The position numbers and the translations under genes are program-made. DNA of 64,000 bases, taken from Silene latifolia (lineage: Eukaryota; Streptophyta; Magnoliopsida; Caryophyllales; Caryophyllaceae). Below the pieces are notes generated by a model. It searched no databases. It had not been told where the DNA came from and saw only the letters and a program-made list of their open reading frames with translations. Below, in pieces: positions 11,187 through 22,648 of the stretch; position 1 is the first letter of the stretch; each line of letters begins with the position of its first letter. The stretch spans positions 38,069,469 through 38,133,468 of the forward strand of contig NC_133538.1 in NCBI RefSeq assembly GCF_048544455.1, given 5' to 3'.

Positions 11187-12249
11187 AAAAACAGATCGTC
11201 CTCTCTCCTGCTTTACTCTTTCGAAACAAAAAAAAATAAGAAGAAGCAGCGGCGACAGGCGACGAACAACCACACAACCACACCACCACTTCCACCGCCA
11301 CTTCCACCACCGTTCTCACTGCCTCCATCACTCTCTTTAATTAGGTTAGTTTTTTTTTGTTTAATTTCAGTTTAATTAGTTTAATTTGTTAGATTAATTT
11401 TTAGTTAGTTTGATTAATTTGTGGTTAGTTTGTTAGATTTACTTGTAGTTAGTATGTTAGATTAATTTGTAGTTAGATTTAGTTTAATTTGTGTTTGAAT
11501 TAAAAGGGAATGATTAAGGGGGTTTGTGATTAAGTTTAGGGTTATGGGTGGGGGTTTTGGTCGGCCGTGGTGGGCCGTGGCAGTGGTGGGTCGTGGGTGG
11601 CCATGGTCATGGGTTGTGTTTGATGAAACCGTCTCATTATTATTAGTATTAAGCTAAGTGGAACCGTCTTAATATTATTATTATTATTACTAATTAAACC
11701 GTCTTATTATTATTATTAGTATTAAGCTAAGTGAAATCTTCTTTTGCATTAATGGAATTAGCTAAGTGGAACCGTCTTTTGGATTAAGAGAAATTAGCTA
11801 TTAGCTAAGTGGAACCTTCTTTAGGACTTGATTTTGATAAATTTAGTTTGATAATTCATGTTATTGATGAATTGAGGTCGAATAACCCTGTTTTTTTTGT
11901 TTTTCTTTTCACCTTCTAGGGTTGTCACCGCGCTGCTGAGCACCACCGTCCGCGGTAGCTGTTGATCTTGTTTTCTTTTCATTTTTGCTTTTACTTGATT
12001 AGGTAACCTCCTCTTACCAGTTACCTTTTAAATTTACTAATTTTAGTTCAAATTATGCTACGGACTCTAGGATAGAAACCTTTATTATGTTGTTGAATTG
12101 TGCTATTGATTGACTTAATTGATTTAGTACCAAGTGTTGTTGTTTATCTTAAACTTTAAATTATTGTTAGTTTGATTTGATGTTGACTTAGTACGCGTTC
12201 AAGAATTACTCATTAGGAGTAATTCTTAAATAGTCCCCATTTTGAGACT

Positions 12250-12476
12250 GTTTTTGTACGTTTCAAGTCATTTAGGTAGTAAACACGTACTTGTGATTTA
12301 TTAATGAGGAATGAGTTTGGTGGCGATCCCTTTAATGTTCTCCGAATATATGTATATGTGGAGTAATTAGATATTCTACATTGATGTGTATTTGGAGAAC
12401 TGAAGGGAATTGCTGCCAAATTTTTTCCTCATTAATAAATTACAAGTGTGTTTGCTAGTGACTTGAAACGTACATT
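12250..12476. repeat. Inverted repeat inside a CACTA intron
   Basis: The segment TTGTACGTTTCAAGTCA ... TTATTAATGAGGAA near 12253-12312 is repeated inverted near 12423-12475 (TTCCTCATTAATAAATTAC ... TGACTTGAAACGTACA), with arms of about 50 nt and a loop of about 110 nt. It could fold as a long hairpin, and may be a small nested MITE. Confidence 0.6.
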
Positions 12477-12792
12477 GACGGGTTTAGGTTGGAGTGATAA
12501 GGACCCCATTCGAAGATGGAGTACTTATTGACAATATTTATATATTGTTTTCATATGTTTATTGTATAATGTGGAGTATAATGTTTAAATTTTGTATGTA
12601 ATATTGTTGTTATTTTTTAAAAATATTTAAATTTTGTATGTAATATTATTGTTATTTTTTTAAAATGTTTAAATTATCGTGTATTGGGTGTAAGTTTTTC
12701 TATTATTTCACTGCTATTTTTGTTTTCAACATGTTTATTTTATGTTAGATTTTTTGTTGATTTTCTAACATGTATGTTTTTTTTTTCATTCA

Positions 12793-13414
12793 GAAAGGAA
12801 AGAAGAAGTCAAAGTCGGTTACTGACTGTATTAATCAAGCTTTACGACACGCATTCCAGGGTTGACCACAAAGGGATTAGAAGTTGGACTAAGTCAAAAG
12901 ATATGGAATTATATGTAAGTTTTCCCTAACACTTAATTTTTGTTAATTTACTCTTTTTTAATGTCTTATATATTTTGGTTACCATATTAACTTATAATGA
13001 TTTGTTTAATATTGTAGGATGTATTTGAACATGCAAAAGCCGCCAACCCAGAAAAGGCGGAGAATGACATATGGTTTGAGTTGGTGAAAGGCTTCAAGAA
13101 AGGGCATGTGTATGGTACCGGAAGTTCAACACCGGCTTTCTATGAGAACACGCGTAGGAGATCGACTTCAACAATTCCCAACAATACGTATCAACCGGGA
13201 GTTATTAGTCAACTTCAAGATCAAGTAAGAGAGCGTGATGAACGTGAAAGAAAACGTGATGAAGAATTCCGCCAAATGAAGGAAAAAAATGGCAATGTTT
13301 GAGACTTGGTGGCAAGGTTGTAACCCCGGACCTAGACCCGACTACGATCCTTTTGATCCGCATGGTCCACAAGGGGGGAGCGGAGCCGGTGTTGACTTCC
13401 AAGTAGTTAAGTAA
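12793..13414 (+). pseudogene. Transposase_24-like (Ptta/En/Spm) protein gene, two exons, frameshifted
   Basis: Exon 1 ends at 12914 (ATAT|GTAAGT) and exon 2 starts at 13018 (TTGTAG|GATG), joining in phase to give a protein with DVFEHAKAANPEKAENDIWF, KGFKKGHVYGTG and PAFYENTRRR. This is the profile of the plant Ptta/En/Spm family (Transposase_24) found in CACTA elements. A charged coiled coil (QVRERDERERKRDEEF) follows. In the A run near 13286-13292 one extra base throws the frame off. Removing that shift in thought, the tail MFETWWQGCNPGP ... FQVVK would end at TAA 13412-13414. The 5' exons are not clearly defined. Confidence 0.8.
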
Positions 13415-13649
13415 GTTTAATTTAGCATGTAATAAGACTTGAACTTTAGAATATGTTAGCTTGTAAAACTTTCATTTTCAATATATGAAATGAAGTTTGG
13501 GAAAATGTGTGGTGTTGGGTTGAAATTTGAAATGTATGGTGTTGTGTGTGTTGAAGTTTGGGATGTATGGCGTTGTGGAACTTCGGTTTGTATGCAGGTT
13601 CTAAATATTTGGCTAGCAATGAAAACGAAAAAAATCACCAAAACAATCA

Positions 13650-14004
13650 GTGGCTTTGGCAACTAAAAAGCCATTTAGCGACTGAATTTCAGTCGCCAAT
13701 TTTGTCTCAGTGATATTGGTCTAGTCACTCAAATTTGGTGACTAAAAGGCAATTTAGCGACTGAAATTCAGTCGCTAATTTGGCGACTACCTGGTTTCGG
13801 TCGCCAAATTGGCGACTACCATTTCCGTCGCTATTTTTCTCATTTGGCGACTGATATGTCAGTCGCCAAATTTGGCGACCGATATTAGTCGCCAAAATTA
13901 GAAAGGGCGACTAATGTCTGCGACTGAAATCAGTCGCTAAATTGATTTTAGCGACTGATTGCAGTCGCCAAAATCGGTCGCCTGTTTTATTTCTTTTTGT
14001 GGTG
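13650..14004 (+). repeat. Right TIR and subterminal repeats of the CACTA element
   Basis: Mirror of the left end: many copies of GGCGACTGA and TCAGTCGCC in alternating orientation, finishing GGTCGCCTGTTTTATTTC...GTGGTG at 14004, then the target duplicate cta. Confidence 0.88.
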
Positions 14005-14275
14005 CTATATGTGACTCTAGTAAGTTTTCTATCCAAATTGATAAAATAAGAAATACATGAACACGGGTGAAGAGAAGACACTCCTTGTATTCGTTTAGAT
14101 TCACTTTATTTTCCTTTTTTAAGACATTCCTAATCAGTACACTACAATTCCATTTTGTGTAAGAAAAAATACACAAAAACATTCACAGGCGAGCATGGGC
14201 CTCATTCTTCTAATATCTAATAGTAGCAGTTGTAGTTAATAATCAATAATAAATATATAATTAATAATTTGGTAC

Positions 14276-14377
14276 CTAGCCCAGCAACGAGCACTAGCAG
14301 AGTTGAATATCTTGGCGAGAATACTGGCTGGAACTCCCGAAGACTGGCCAAATTGCTCAATCCATGCTGATGAGCCT
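14276..14377 (-). pseudogene. Unrecognised exon-like fragment
   Basis: One minus-strand frame reads AWIEQFGQSSGVPASILAKI and then FNSASARCWA, ending at a possible donor CTAG|GTACC (14276|14275). An adjacent frame is also open and reads DFANRWRLQFIDNRKAHQHG. Either could be ancestral, so a frameshift is possible. No family recognised. Confidence 0.3.
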
Positions 14378-14695
14378 TGCGGTTATCTATAAACTGCAAC
14401 CTCCATCTATTAGCAAAATCAAACAAGAAGTCCTTATATATTGAAACGTAGTTTTCATGCAAATTTGACGTTTCTTTTATGCTCTTTTCTTATGATGTAT
14501 GTATATAGCATAAGGGGCTCAAGTTCCCACCAACCTCTAACTGTTGTTCAAACCAAAAATAATGTATATCCTTGTAATTGTTTGACTAGTTCATCACAAG
14601 AATAACAATTACAAGCATCATATAAGAGCCAGTGTGTAACCTATAATATGAGGGAGGATCAAAGACCAACAATTGTAATAGGTCACTCGCTAAGC

Positions 14696-14751
14696 TTAAT
14701 AAAGCTCGTGCAATGTCTGCTTCAGAACATTTCTAACAGCTCGCCTTGCAC
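14696..14751 (-). pseudogene. Possible terminal exon fragment
   Basis: After TTTCAG|G (acceptor at 14752) one frame reads ARRAVRNVLKQTLHELY and stops at TAA 14696-14698. Its basic, helical character is plausible for a protein C-terminus, but it is very short and unassigned. Confidence 0.25.
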
Positions 14752-15203
14752 CTGAAATGCAACATTTAGAAGACCCATTCTCAAAAACTAGCACAAATTC
14801 AACTCAGCATGATTACCTTAAATCCAAATTTAAAGCTAAAAGCCTGACATTATCCCAAAACTTGTATGAAGTTATGAATCAAAATTATGCAGCCAAACTA
14901 AAAGATAAACTTGGCAAACTAAACTAGAAGGCCATCGTCAAAGCAAACGTAATGGCTAAGTGGTCAAGGCAAAATGTTGGGGGTTGATGGTTGTGGGTTA
15001 GGTAGAAACTAGAAACACGAGTACAAATATAAAGAAAGAAATTATTAAAGTTACTGCGACTAATAATTACTCACAAGGTTTACTTATTCTATGTTAAGGA
15101 TGGGAGGCTGCCACTCAGCTCCCAAGAGGCCTGATTGATTAGGAATCAGAATATACTACTCTAAACAGAGATAAAGAAAGAGGATAGAAAGATAATGACT
15201 TAC

Positions 15204-15351
15204 CTTCCCATCTTTCATTGTGTATCCTCAAAATCACTGTTGCAAATGTTGGGGTGTTTGACTCTTTCGGAATAGTCGGATCATCTCGATAACCTTCATA
15301 TTTCCGAGAACGACCTCCTCATCCTTTATGGATTAACTTGTTGAGGACCTT
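15204..15351 (-). pseudogene. Glucose-6-phosphate dehydrogenase exon fragment
   Basis: One frame reads [20 protein letters not shown] and then [13 protein letters not shown], ending at a perfect donor (GGAAG|GTAAGT) at the phase expected after WEG in plant G6PDH. G6PDH oxidises glucose-6-phosphate with NADP+ in the oxidative pentose phosphate pathway; this segment belongs to the C-terminal dimerisation half. Upstream, the conserved [13 protein letters not shown] stretch is present only with about three single-base deletions, so this is not a working exon. The neighbouring G6PDH exons are not found on either side. It is an isolated, decaying piece. Confidence 0.8.
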
Positions 15352-15840
15352 AAAAAGAAGTATTGACTCACAGTTAATAATTAAGCTTAAAACCAGTTAC
15401 CACTTACAAGGCATGCATCCATATCTAAATTCATTTGACTATATTGCCTTTGGTAAACCTAAATCACTTGCACCTAGTTGGATCTCATATTGTACATCAA
15501 GGTGGATTTTTCAGTAAATATTGGTTCATAATTCGAACAAAAATGTCTAAACAAATTGCCTAAAATGAAAATTACATGGAATATGTTCAAATGTGATTTG
15601 TGGACCATTAAATAAGGACTACAGAAATTTTGAAGAACGATAGAGAGTTTATAACAAGTGAACTAGATGTTAAAGCTATGTCGCCCATCAATTACTACAA
15701 GTCTAGAACAGCTTGAAAGAATAGAACAATTAGTTTTTTTGAAAAATATGGTCCCATTCAAGGTTTAAGACAGATTAGAAGGAGGCCAACCTATCCAGGG
15801 CAGGCAATTTTTTTTTTTTTTTTTTGATAAGGTAAGAAAA

Positions 15841-16290
15841 TTAGGTTGATCCTCTAGGGTAGGACCAACCTATCTCATCATTTCGAATGAGTGAGGTAAG
15901 TTGAAGCAACCGGCTTTCAAACCACCTTGAAAGAGTTGGACATTCATGTCCAATAGAAGCCATGAAGTCAGCAACCTTGTTGGCTTCACGAAAACAATAT
16001 TTAATTGTCACTTCATCGAACAAATGAAGGTCTAATTTCACATCCTTGATAATACTAGAGATTTCCCAAGCAATTTGCCAAATACTACGGAGTGAGTTAA
16101 TAACACATAAATTATCACCCTCCACAATTAACTTGGAGATTCCTAAGTGTTTAACGGCTAAGACACCTTTTAAAGCGAGAGCTTCCGCAACAAGAATACT
16201 ATTAGATCCGCACTTTTTTGCTCCTAACACAACGACTTTCCCATTATGATCTCTTATACAATATCCTAAAGAAGCTTTATTGCCTTCCAT
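15841..16290 (-). pseudogene. LINE RNase H domain (RVT_3 type)
   Basis: 149 codons with the plant L1 RNase H signature: LGYCIRDHNGKVVVLGAKK, SILVAEALALKGVL, KLIVEGDNLCVINSL and REANKVADFMASIGH. These supply the acidic residues of an RNase H fold. It is the C-terminal end of LINE ORF2 and closes just upstream of the poly-A tail. Confidence 0.85.
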
Positions 16291-16327
16291 TCTCGAACCG
16301 TCAAAATTTAGCTTTAGGAAATCGTTT

Positions 16328-17357
16328 CTAGGTTTTTCCCACCAGATTCTTCCTTACTAGAATCGATTCTAGTTGACTTGTCTTTTTCAGGGTTGTTGAG
16401 ATCCTTATGTCTAGTCTCATTCCACATATTAATGCTATTATTACATAAAATAATAATTTTGCTGATATTGAAATGAACATTGTTAAAGATAATGTCATTT
16501 CTATAAAATCATACATTCCACCAAATAAAGATAATTTTAATGAAGTCATTTTTTGGAATTAAGTCTTTCAGATAATTGAGTTTCATAACAAAACTTTGAC
16601 TTGTAGTATTATCATAATTCGACAAGAAAATGTTAAAGCAATTAATATTCATGTCTTGGATAACAGAACCAATCAAAGGACATTCGTAAAAGAAATGATC
16701 TTTGTTTTCAATATGATGGTTGCACAAAACACAATTAGGTGAGACATTAATATGACTTTTAAGAAGTCTGTCTTTCGTTGGAAGGCCATCAACACAGGCT
16801 TTCCAAAGGAAAAATTTTAACTTTGGAGGAATATTCAATTTCCAAATCCAGTGAAATTCACATTTTTCAAGATTTTGATCGAACAAACCTTGTGCCAACC
16901 ATGTTGCTGTTTTTGTAGAAAAAATTTCATCTACGGATAACCCCCAAAGGAGCGTATTCGAAATATCATTATGTGGCAGTGGAATGTTAGTAATCTGATT
17001 GACAATATCGTTGTTTACTAAACTGGATAATTTACAAACATCCCATTGTTTATCAGAGGTTATGAAATCTTTAACCAAAAGATTAAGATCACGGGTACTC
17101 TCATCAACAATATTGCTGGTAATTGGGTGTGAAAAAACCCAATTATCAGTCCAAAATTTAATATTGCTACCATTCCCTATCTGCCATCTCAACCCTTTTT
17201 TAAATAGAGCCTGAAGACTCATAAGTTTACGCCATTGCCACGAAAAGACTGAATTAGGCTTATGATCAAAGAGTGAACAATTTCCCAGGTATTTTTGTGT
17301 AATTACTTTTACCCATATGCTTTCCTTATCCATAAAAATTTTCCATAAAAGTTTCAT
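16328..17357 (-). pseudogene. LINE ORF2 C-terminal segment with zf-RVT zinc finger
   Basis: The 282-codon frame (16509-17357) carries FSWQWRKLMSLQALFKKGLR, WQIGNGSNIKFWTDNW and the zf-RVT motif IPPKLKFFLWKACVDGLPTK with CVLCNHHIENKDHFFYECP. The N-terminus joins RT across lesions near 17400-17620. A shifted frame continues to 16328 before the RNase H part. Confidence 0.83.
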
Positions 17358-17618
17358 TTGAAGAGCTTTATTAGCTGCTTCCGAAGATTTTATCCCCAGT
17401 CCACCAACCGATTTCGGTAAACAAACTTGTCAACCAATCAAATTAGAGGAGCGCTGAGAAAGATTCTTATTCCAAAGAAAGTCTCGATTAACCTTATCTA
17501 ATTTATTATGGATTGATGAAGGAAGGAGGAAGCTTTGCATTTGAAAAGTTCTCTTCGCGGCTAAATTAGCATTAACCAGAACTAGTCTACCTGCTTGCGA
17601 TAATGAATTCGCTTTCCA

Positions 17619-18920
17619 TTAAAATAATTGAGTGCAAGAAGATTGAATAATATTTTCAAAAGTATTCTTAGTCACTCTGCTGTCAATTATTGGACATCTT
17701 AAATACTTACCTAAATGAGCTTCTTCGTTCATACGAAGAATACCCCTAAAAGATTCACGAAGAGAGCAATCAATATTTCTAGTGCATTGAAAAGTAGATT
17801 TGTCAAAGTTAATAAACTGTCCAGATATCGTGCAAAATTTGTCTAATATAGACTTAGTAGTTCTACAACTCTGATTAGAGGCTTTAGCGAAAATGATAGT
17901 GTCGTCCGCAAAAGTAAGAAATGGAATTTTCTCCACCCCAGCTCCAATTCTAATACCAATATCACTAGAACTAAGTTAACTATTTTTTTGTAGTGATCTT
18001 GCTAAAACTTCGGCACACATAAATAAATATGTACGGCGAAAGCGGATCTCCCTGTCGAATACCTCGAGTAGGTCTAAAGACATCTCCTGGTGTTCCATTT
18101 ACCAACATTGAGAAAGAAGCCGTTTTTATACATTCCATAATCCAAGAAATCCACTTAGAATTAAAACCCATTTGCTTAAAAATTTCTTCAATAAAGTTCC
18201 ATTTTAGTCGGTCGTATGCTTTTTCCATATCAAGTTTAATCGCAATCCAACCTCCTTTGCCTTTTTTGCGTTTAAACGAGTTAAAAATCTCGTGTGCTAA
18301 AAGAATATTATCTTGAATGAAGTGATTAGGTGTAAAAGCACCTTGACAAGGGTGTATAATATTATGCAACACTCCGGAGTCGATTAGCTAGTATTTTTGA
18401 AATAATTTTATAAATTGTTGAACACAAACTAATCGGGCGAAAGTGGTTTGCTGTTTGAGGATTGTCAACTTTGGGAATCAATGCTATGAAAGTATGATTT
18501 ATTTCTTTTAGTAATTTATCATAGTGGAAAAACGCTAAAACTGCTTTAGAGACAGAATTTCCTACAATATCCCAATATTTTTGAAAGAACTCGGCAGGAA
18601 ATTCATCGGGACCTGGACATTTATCAGCAGCTAAACTAAACACAAATATTTTTAACCTCTTCCATACTAATACTACTAGTAAGAAAGTTGTTATCTTCAT
18701 CTGTAATTAAGCCAGTAATAGACTTAAAATCCTCATTTTTGTCGAAGTTACAAAGTTGGTTTTTTGTAAACCTAATTTTAAACTCATCCGATATTTCTTG
18801 TTTAATAAGGTCTTTATCAGTAATACAAGCACCATCCTTATTAATAAACTGCTTAATGCCATTTCTACTACGTCTAATCGTGGCATAACTTTGAAAAAAA
18901 CTTGGTATTGTTATCTCCAA
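17619..18920 (-). pseudogene. LINE reverse transcriptase (three broken frames)
   Basis: RT motifs are spread over frames at 18636-18920, 18362-18700, 17980-18372 and 17619-17936. They include GPDEFPAEFFQKYW, HTFIALIPKVDNPQTANHFR, QGAFTPNHFIQDNILLAHEI, IKLDMEKAYDRLKWNFIEEI, GIRQGDPLSPYIFI and LTFADDTIIFAKA, which contains the catalytic FADD. This is the standard plant L1 order. At least three shifts or stops separate the pieces. Confidence 0.87.
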
Positions 18921-20003
18921 AATTCGCTTTATTTATACAAGATTTTTGTTGCCAATAGAAACACTTATAGTCAAGAAGTGCATCACGCTTTTTCAGCCAT
19001 CTCAATTGCGCGTTTTCTAAATCGGCAATATGAGAAGAGCCTAGTTGTTGTTGAATATTTTCTAACTTTTTTTCAGCAATTGAAAGTTGCCTAAAAATAT
19101 TTCCAAAAGTAGACTGATTCCATTTTTTAGCCTTTTGTTTTAGAAATTTGCATTTTTGAGAAAGACAAAACATATACGATCCATGAAACTGATATTGCCA
19201 ACAACTTTTGACCATTTTACTGAAATCATTCTGAAGAGTCCACATAAGTTCAAAACGGAAAGGAGGGGCTTTTTTGTGACTTTGGTTTTGGTTATGAAAC
19301 TTCACTGAGATTTGGACAATGGTCCGAGCTAGTGAAAGCATGGTGGACAAACTGCATGTTTGGATATACACTCATCCAATTAGGAGAAGCTAAGGCTCTA
19401 TCAAGGATTTCAAAAACATTATCAGAACCAGTTTTCTTTTTTCTCCAAGTAAAAAAATTACCGGAAAAGGGGAGATCTACACAATTAGTATTACTTAAGA
19501 AATTATTTAATCTTAAACAGCGTGCATTGGTAACCTTTGCACCTTCTTCTTTTTCACTAAGACTCTTAATCTCGTTAAGATCCCCTAATAATAAGAAAGG
19601 CAAATTAAGATTAAGGACAAAACTTTGGATCTCATTCCAAAAATCCAACTTTTCAGCCGGTTGAGCGGGAGCATAAACAAAAATGAGGCAAAAATTAACA
19701 TTCTTCGTTAAGTCACACACTTCACAAGCAATGAATCTTTTCGACTTAAATATGATATTTAACGAAAAAGTCATGGAGATACTCTTTCCAAAATAACCAT
19801 ATACCGCCTGATAGTCCTGTACTAGGAATAAAATCACATTTATTAAACCCAAAATTAGCTATCAAATACGGTTCAGACATAGAAGTCGATTTAGTGTCAC
19901 ATATAGCTAAGATTTTAATCCCATTTGATGAGCAAAAGAAATTGAGTTCTTCGGCAAAATTCTTTCTTTTGGTGCCCCTAACATTTTAAAAGGCAATATT
20001 CAT
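18874..20003 (-). pseudogene. LINE endonuclease domain, start of ORF2
   Basis: ORF2 appears to begin at ATG 20003-20001 (MNIAF); the next codon is TAA where plant L1 has Trp (AFWNVRG), then NVRGTKRKNFAEELNF continues. Later frames contain FCLIFVYAPAQPAEKLDFW, LPFLLLGDLNEI and SDHCP, the hallmark motifs of the APE-type endonuclease that nicks target DNA. The 165-codon frame at 18874-19371 links it to RT. Confidence 0.82.
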
Positions 20004-21469
20004 AATGGGTGATGTAAATCGTAACCGAGTTGCTTAAATAAAAGTCAGTCAAACCCAAAGCTAGTGAGATTCCAAAGCCGCACCGGAGTGGTAAAGCCAA
20101 ATTATAAGGTTCATAAAGAACAGTGAAGAAGTGACAACAGACTTGAACTCCTCTCACAAAACTTTGAAATTGCTGATGAAAGATGGCAAATTTGCTTAGA
20201 AGACAATTTAGAACTGGTAAATACAGAGGGTATTCACCCTGAGCAATATCAAAGAACCTATGACTGAAGAACCAAAAAAGGAAAGCTTTGATAACAGCTA
20301 ACCAATTAAGCTCATTTGCTAGGTTAGGACTGTGAATTTTACGAACACATCTATAAAAACTGAATCCATGATTGATTCTATAAGGGATAAAAAGGCCCCA
20401 ACAAAGCTTAAATAAACCAAATAACAGGTTATCTATACTAAACAATTTCTGAAGACAAAATCTACCCAAATAAGCAATACATATTTGATAATATGCTAGA
20501 GTAGGCCAACAATAATACATTAAACTGTCAACAAGATGATTATTATCAACCTCAACACAAATAGATCTTCTCCTGGAAACTGAAAACATAGCAAGTTATG
20601 GAAATTCTAACAGAAACTTGTGACAAAACAATTCCTGCAGCTAAAAACACCCAGCTTAGCAAGGCCGATGAACAATCATACAAATGTGTCATCTTGACCG
20701 CAATGCTAAAATAAACATTCTTATCTGCAAAAATATTGACTGGAGAACCCTTGGCTTGGGAAATACCTGGTTCCAAAATTTCTTTAATGTAGACAACAAA
20801 CTGACATAAGCTCTCCGGGGCTAAGATGGAGAGCAAATCAATGTCTACAAATAAAGAAATTGAAGGAATAGGCAAAAAATCGATATCCAAAAGGATCAAA
20901 GTCTCAGAACTGGACAGATTTATAGAGGAAAAACAACATACCCCTGAAAAATGTGACCAATTTGAAGATCTAGCAGTCAAAACGAGTTCCACCCTAACCG
21001 AGAAAAACAAAGACAAGGTTGTCTTCTCGAAACGGTACCTCGCCATTTCTTCAATTAACAACCACCACAAGAAAGGCAAGCTTGTCTTTGTGACACCTTC
21101 CAAATGGCTGAACTTGAGATTTTCCCCAAACTCTGACGATCTCCAACCGGATGAACACGAGAATGGATCTTGCGGCAAAACAGAAACGAGCAGCCCAAAC
21201 GGTCGATCGATAACACTGCCGTCGTTCATCGGAAGCAGAATACAAGCCCAAGAGCACCGACTACAAGCTGGGTAACCATTAAAAGGACTTGAGCAAGGGA
21301 GATTCAAAATCCCAATAACAAATTTCTCAAAGAAGAGGGAAAAATAAGATCTGGAAAATGTGATGATGTTGATATGCAAATGAAAGCTAACGACTAAAGA
21401 CGGAACATTTGCATAAATTTTACTAAACTGAAAGGGTACAATCAAAAGAGGGGAAAGAGCTGAAGACAC
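19978..21469 (-). CDS. Unrecognised LINE 5' region with two overlapping ORFs
   Basis: Where ORF1 is expected, there are two long minus-strand frames: 305 codons at 20552-21469 and 203 codons at 19978-20589. They overlap each other by 38 bp, and the second overlaps the ORF2 ATG by 26 bp. Neither shows the CCHC knuckle or RNA-recognition motif usual in plant L1 ORF1. Both are rich in Cys, Phe, Leu and Ser (for example CSRCSWACILLPMNDG). A 149-codon plus-strand frame (20826-21275) overlaps them. They could be a divergent ORF1, a 5' UTR open by chance, or inserted DNA. Confidence 0.35.
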
Positions 21470-21600
21470 ATGAAGAGAGACATGGGAAATTTTTCTTGAT
21501 TGGGATCTTTTTTCCAGATTTGGTTTTCTTTTTTTTTTATTTTCTTTTTTTTGGTTTTCTCATTTTAGAGAGTATTTTCTCTCTCTAAAAGTTTTCTCAT

Positions 21601-22648
21601 TAGTGCAATTGATCTTAAATGCAAGGTCTTAGAAAACATAACTTCACTTTTGCATCCAAATAAGTGACCAGGAAGAAATGCAAACAATGGTCAACATGAA
21701 ACATATTATGTCAACAGAATGGTGGAATATTACGTTTTATCTATTACTAATCAAACATGTAACTGGGCCAGGAAATAAAACCGCCAATATACTGAATGGT
21801 CCTCCCTCAAGACTGTCTTGCATAGTAAAAAGCAGAGTGTTTGTTCATATTACGAAACATTAGTTAGGTATATGGAAGAGCGATTTCAGTTTTACTAAAT
21901 TGACCAAGTACACATGGGTATGGCTACCTACATCTGACACCCCGTCTCCCGCCTTATAATCTTGTTTCCGTACATATATAGAATTATAGATTAGTATCTC
22001 AGCTTTATTTGTGTTTCTGTTACCCTATAGAAGCCACTAGGACTGGAAGTAGCTATACATTCAGCTAGGTTGTGTGGACAAAATGTATTTGCTTAGAAAA
22101 CTAGAGAGCACTGATCAAACTAGGGTTTCACCCTGTAGTCAAATAATTAACCTACTGTGAACATTATCAATGTTGTCCCTGAGAAAGCTAAAGAGAATCT
22201 AATACCTGCACATTATCAATGTTGTCCCGGTTCTAGAGAAGAAGTAAAAACCTATTGGCAAACCGCATGACGAGTTGCAAATAACAGAAGGTATGAGCAC
22301 CAAGATTGCATTACAGAAATGAAAAAATATAACAAACCAAGGTACTTTATGAAGAAATCAATTATAATAGTACCAAGTATTTCAAATTACCCAATAAGTA
22401 CGGAAACCAAAGGAGGGCAAGTGCAAACAGAGAGGAGAACTTAGTGCATTGAAGCCAGTGAGAGATGTAGCGGAAGTGTGAGAGCTTGCTGCATCACAAC
22501 AACCTCACCCTTAATTATTATGAGTAAACATTCTCAGAATGCTATGTAGTAAACCATGGTATCTAAAACTGAAAAAAAAAAAACCCTTCTTCTAAGGACT
22601 TTCCTCAACAGTCATCAACATTAAATCAGTTACCTCAACGAGCATCAT
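21601..22648. other. Sequence without recognisable genes
   Basis: About 1 kb between the LINE and the PPR fragment. A direct repeat, CATTATCAATGTTGTCCC, occurs near 22160 and 22213. No coding or element signature beyond that. Confidence 0.5.

Larger units (their letters stand above)
10941..14004 (+). mobile_element. CACTA (En/Spm) DNA transposon, internally reduced
   Basis: The left end reads CACTACAAGAAAAACTAAAA and the right end, read inverted, CACCACAAAAAGAAATAAAA, both followed by CAGGCGACC. The terminal inverted repeat is about 28 bp. The 3 bp target duplication cta is present at 10938-10940 and 14005-14007. Dense subterminal arrays of GGCGACTGA/TCAGTCGCC lie inside each end. At 3064 bp it is short for an autonomous CACTA element and carries only a broken Transposase_24-like gene, with no TnpD-type transposase, so it is probably non-autonomous. 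Confidence 0.93.
14005..15807. other. Unique sequence with minus-strand exon-like pieces
   Basis: DNA between the CACTA element and the LINE. It holds a clear glucose-6-phosphate dehydrogenase exon (15204-15351) and two weaker exon candidates (14276-14377 and 14696-14751), all on the minus strand. The rest resembles AT-rich intron or intergenic DNA. Confidence 0.55.
15808..21600 (-). mobile_element. L1-type LINE with poly-A tail, degenerate
   Basis: An 18 nt T run at 15808-15825 is the poly-A tail on the minus strand, preceded by CTTACCTTATC. Going upstream are RNase H, a zinc-binding RT C-terminus, RT, an apurinic endonuclease and then 1.5 kb with two long unrecognised frames. The 5' end is placed near 21600 by a CTCTCTCTAAAA-type leader on the minus strand; that boundary is approximate. 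I did not find a convincing target duplication. Several stops and frameshifts divide ORF2. Confidence 0.88.

Noticed and set aside
20826..21275. 149-codon plus-strand frame, hydrophilic
   Set aside because: It overlaps two longer minus-strand frames in the LINE and shows no recognised family; kept only as an alternative in the LINE finding.
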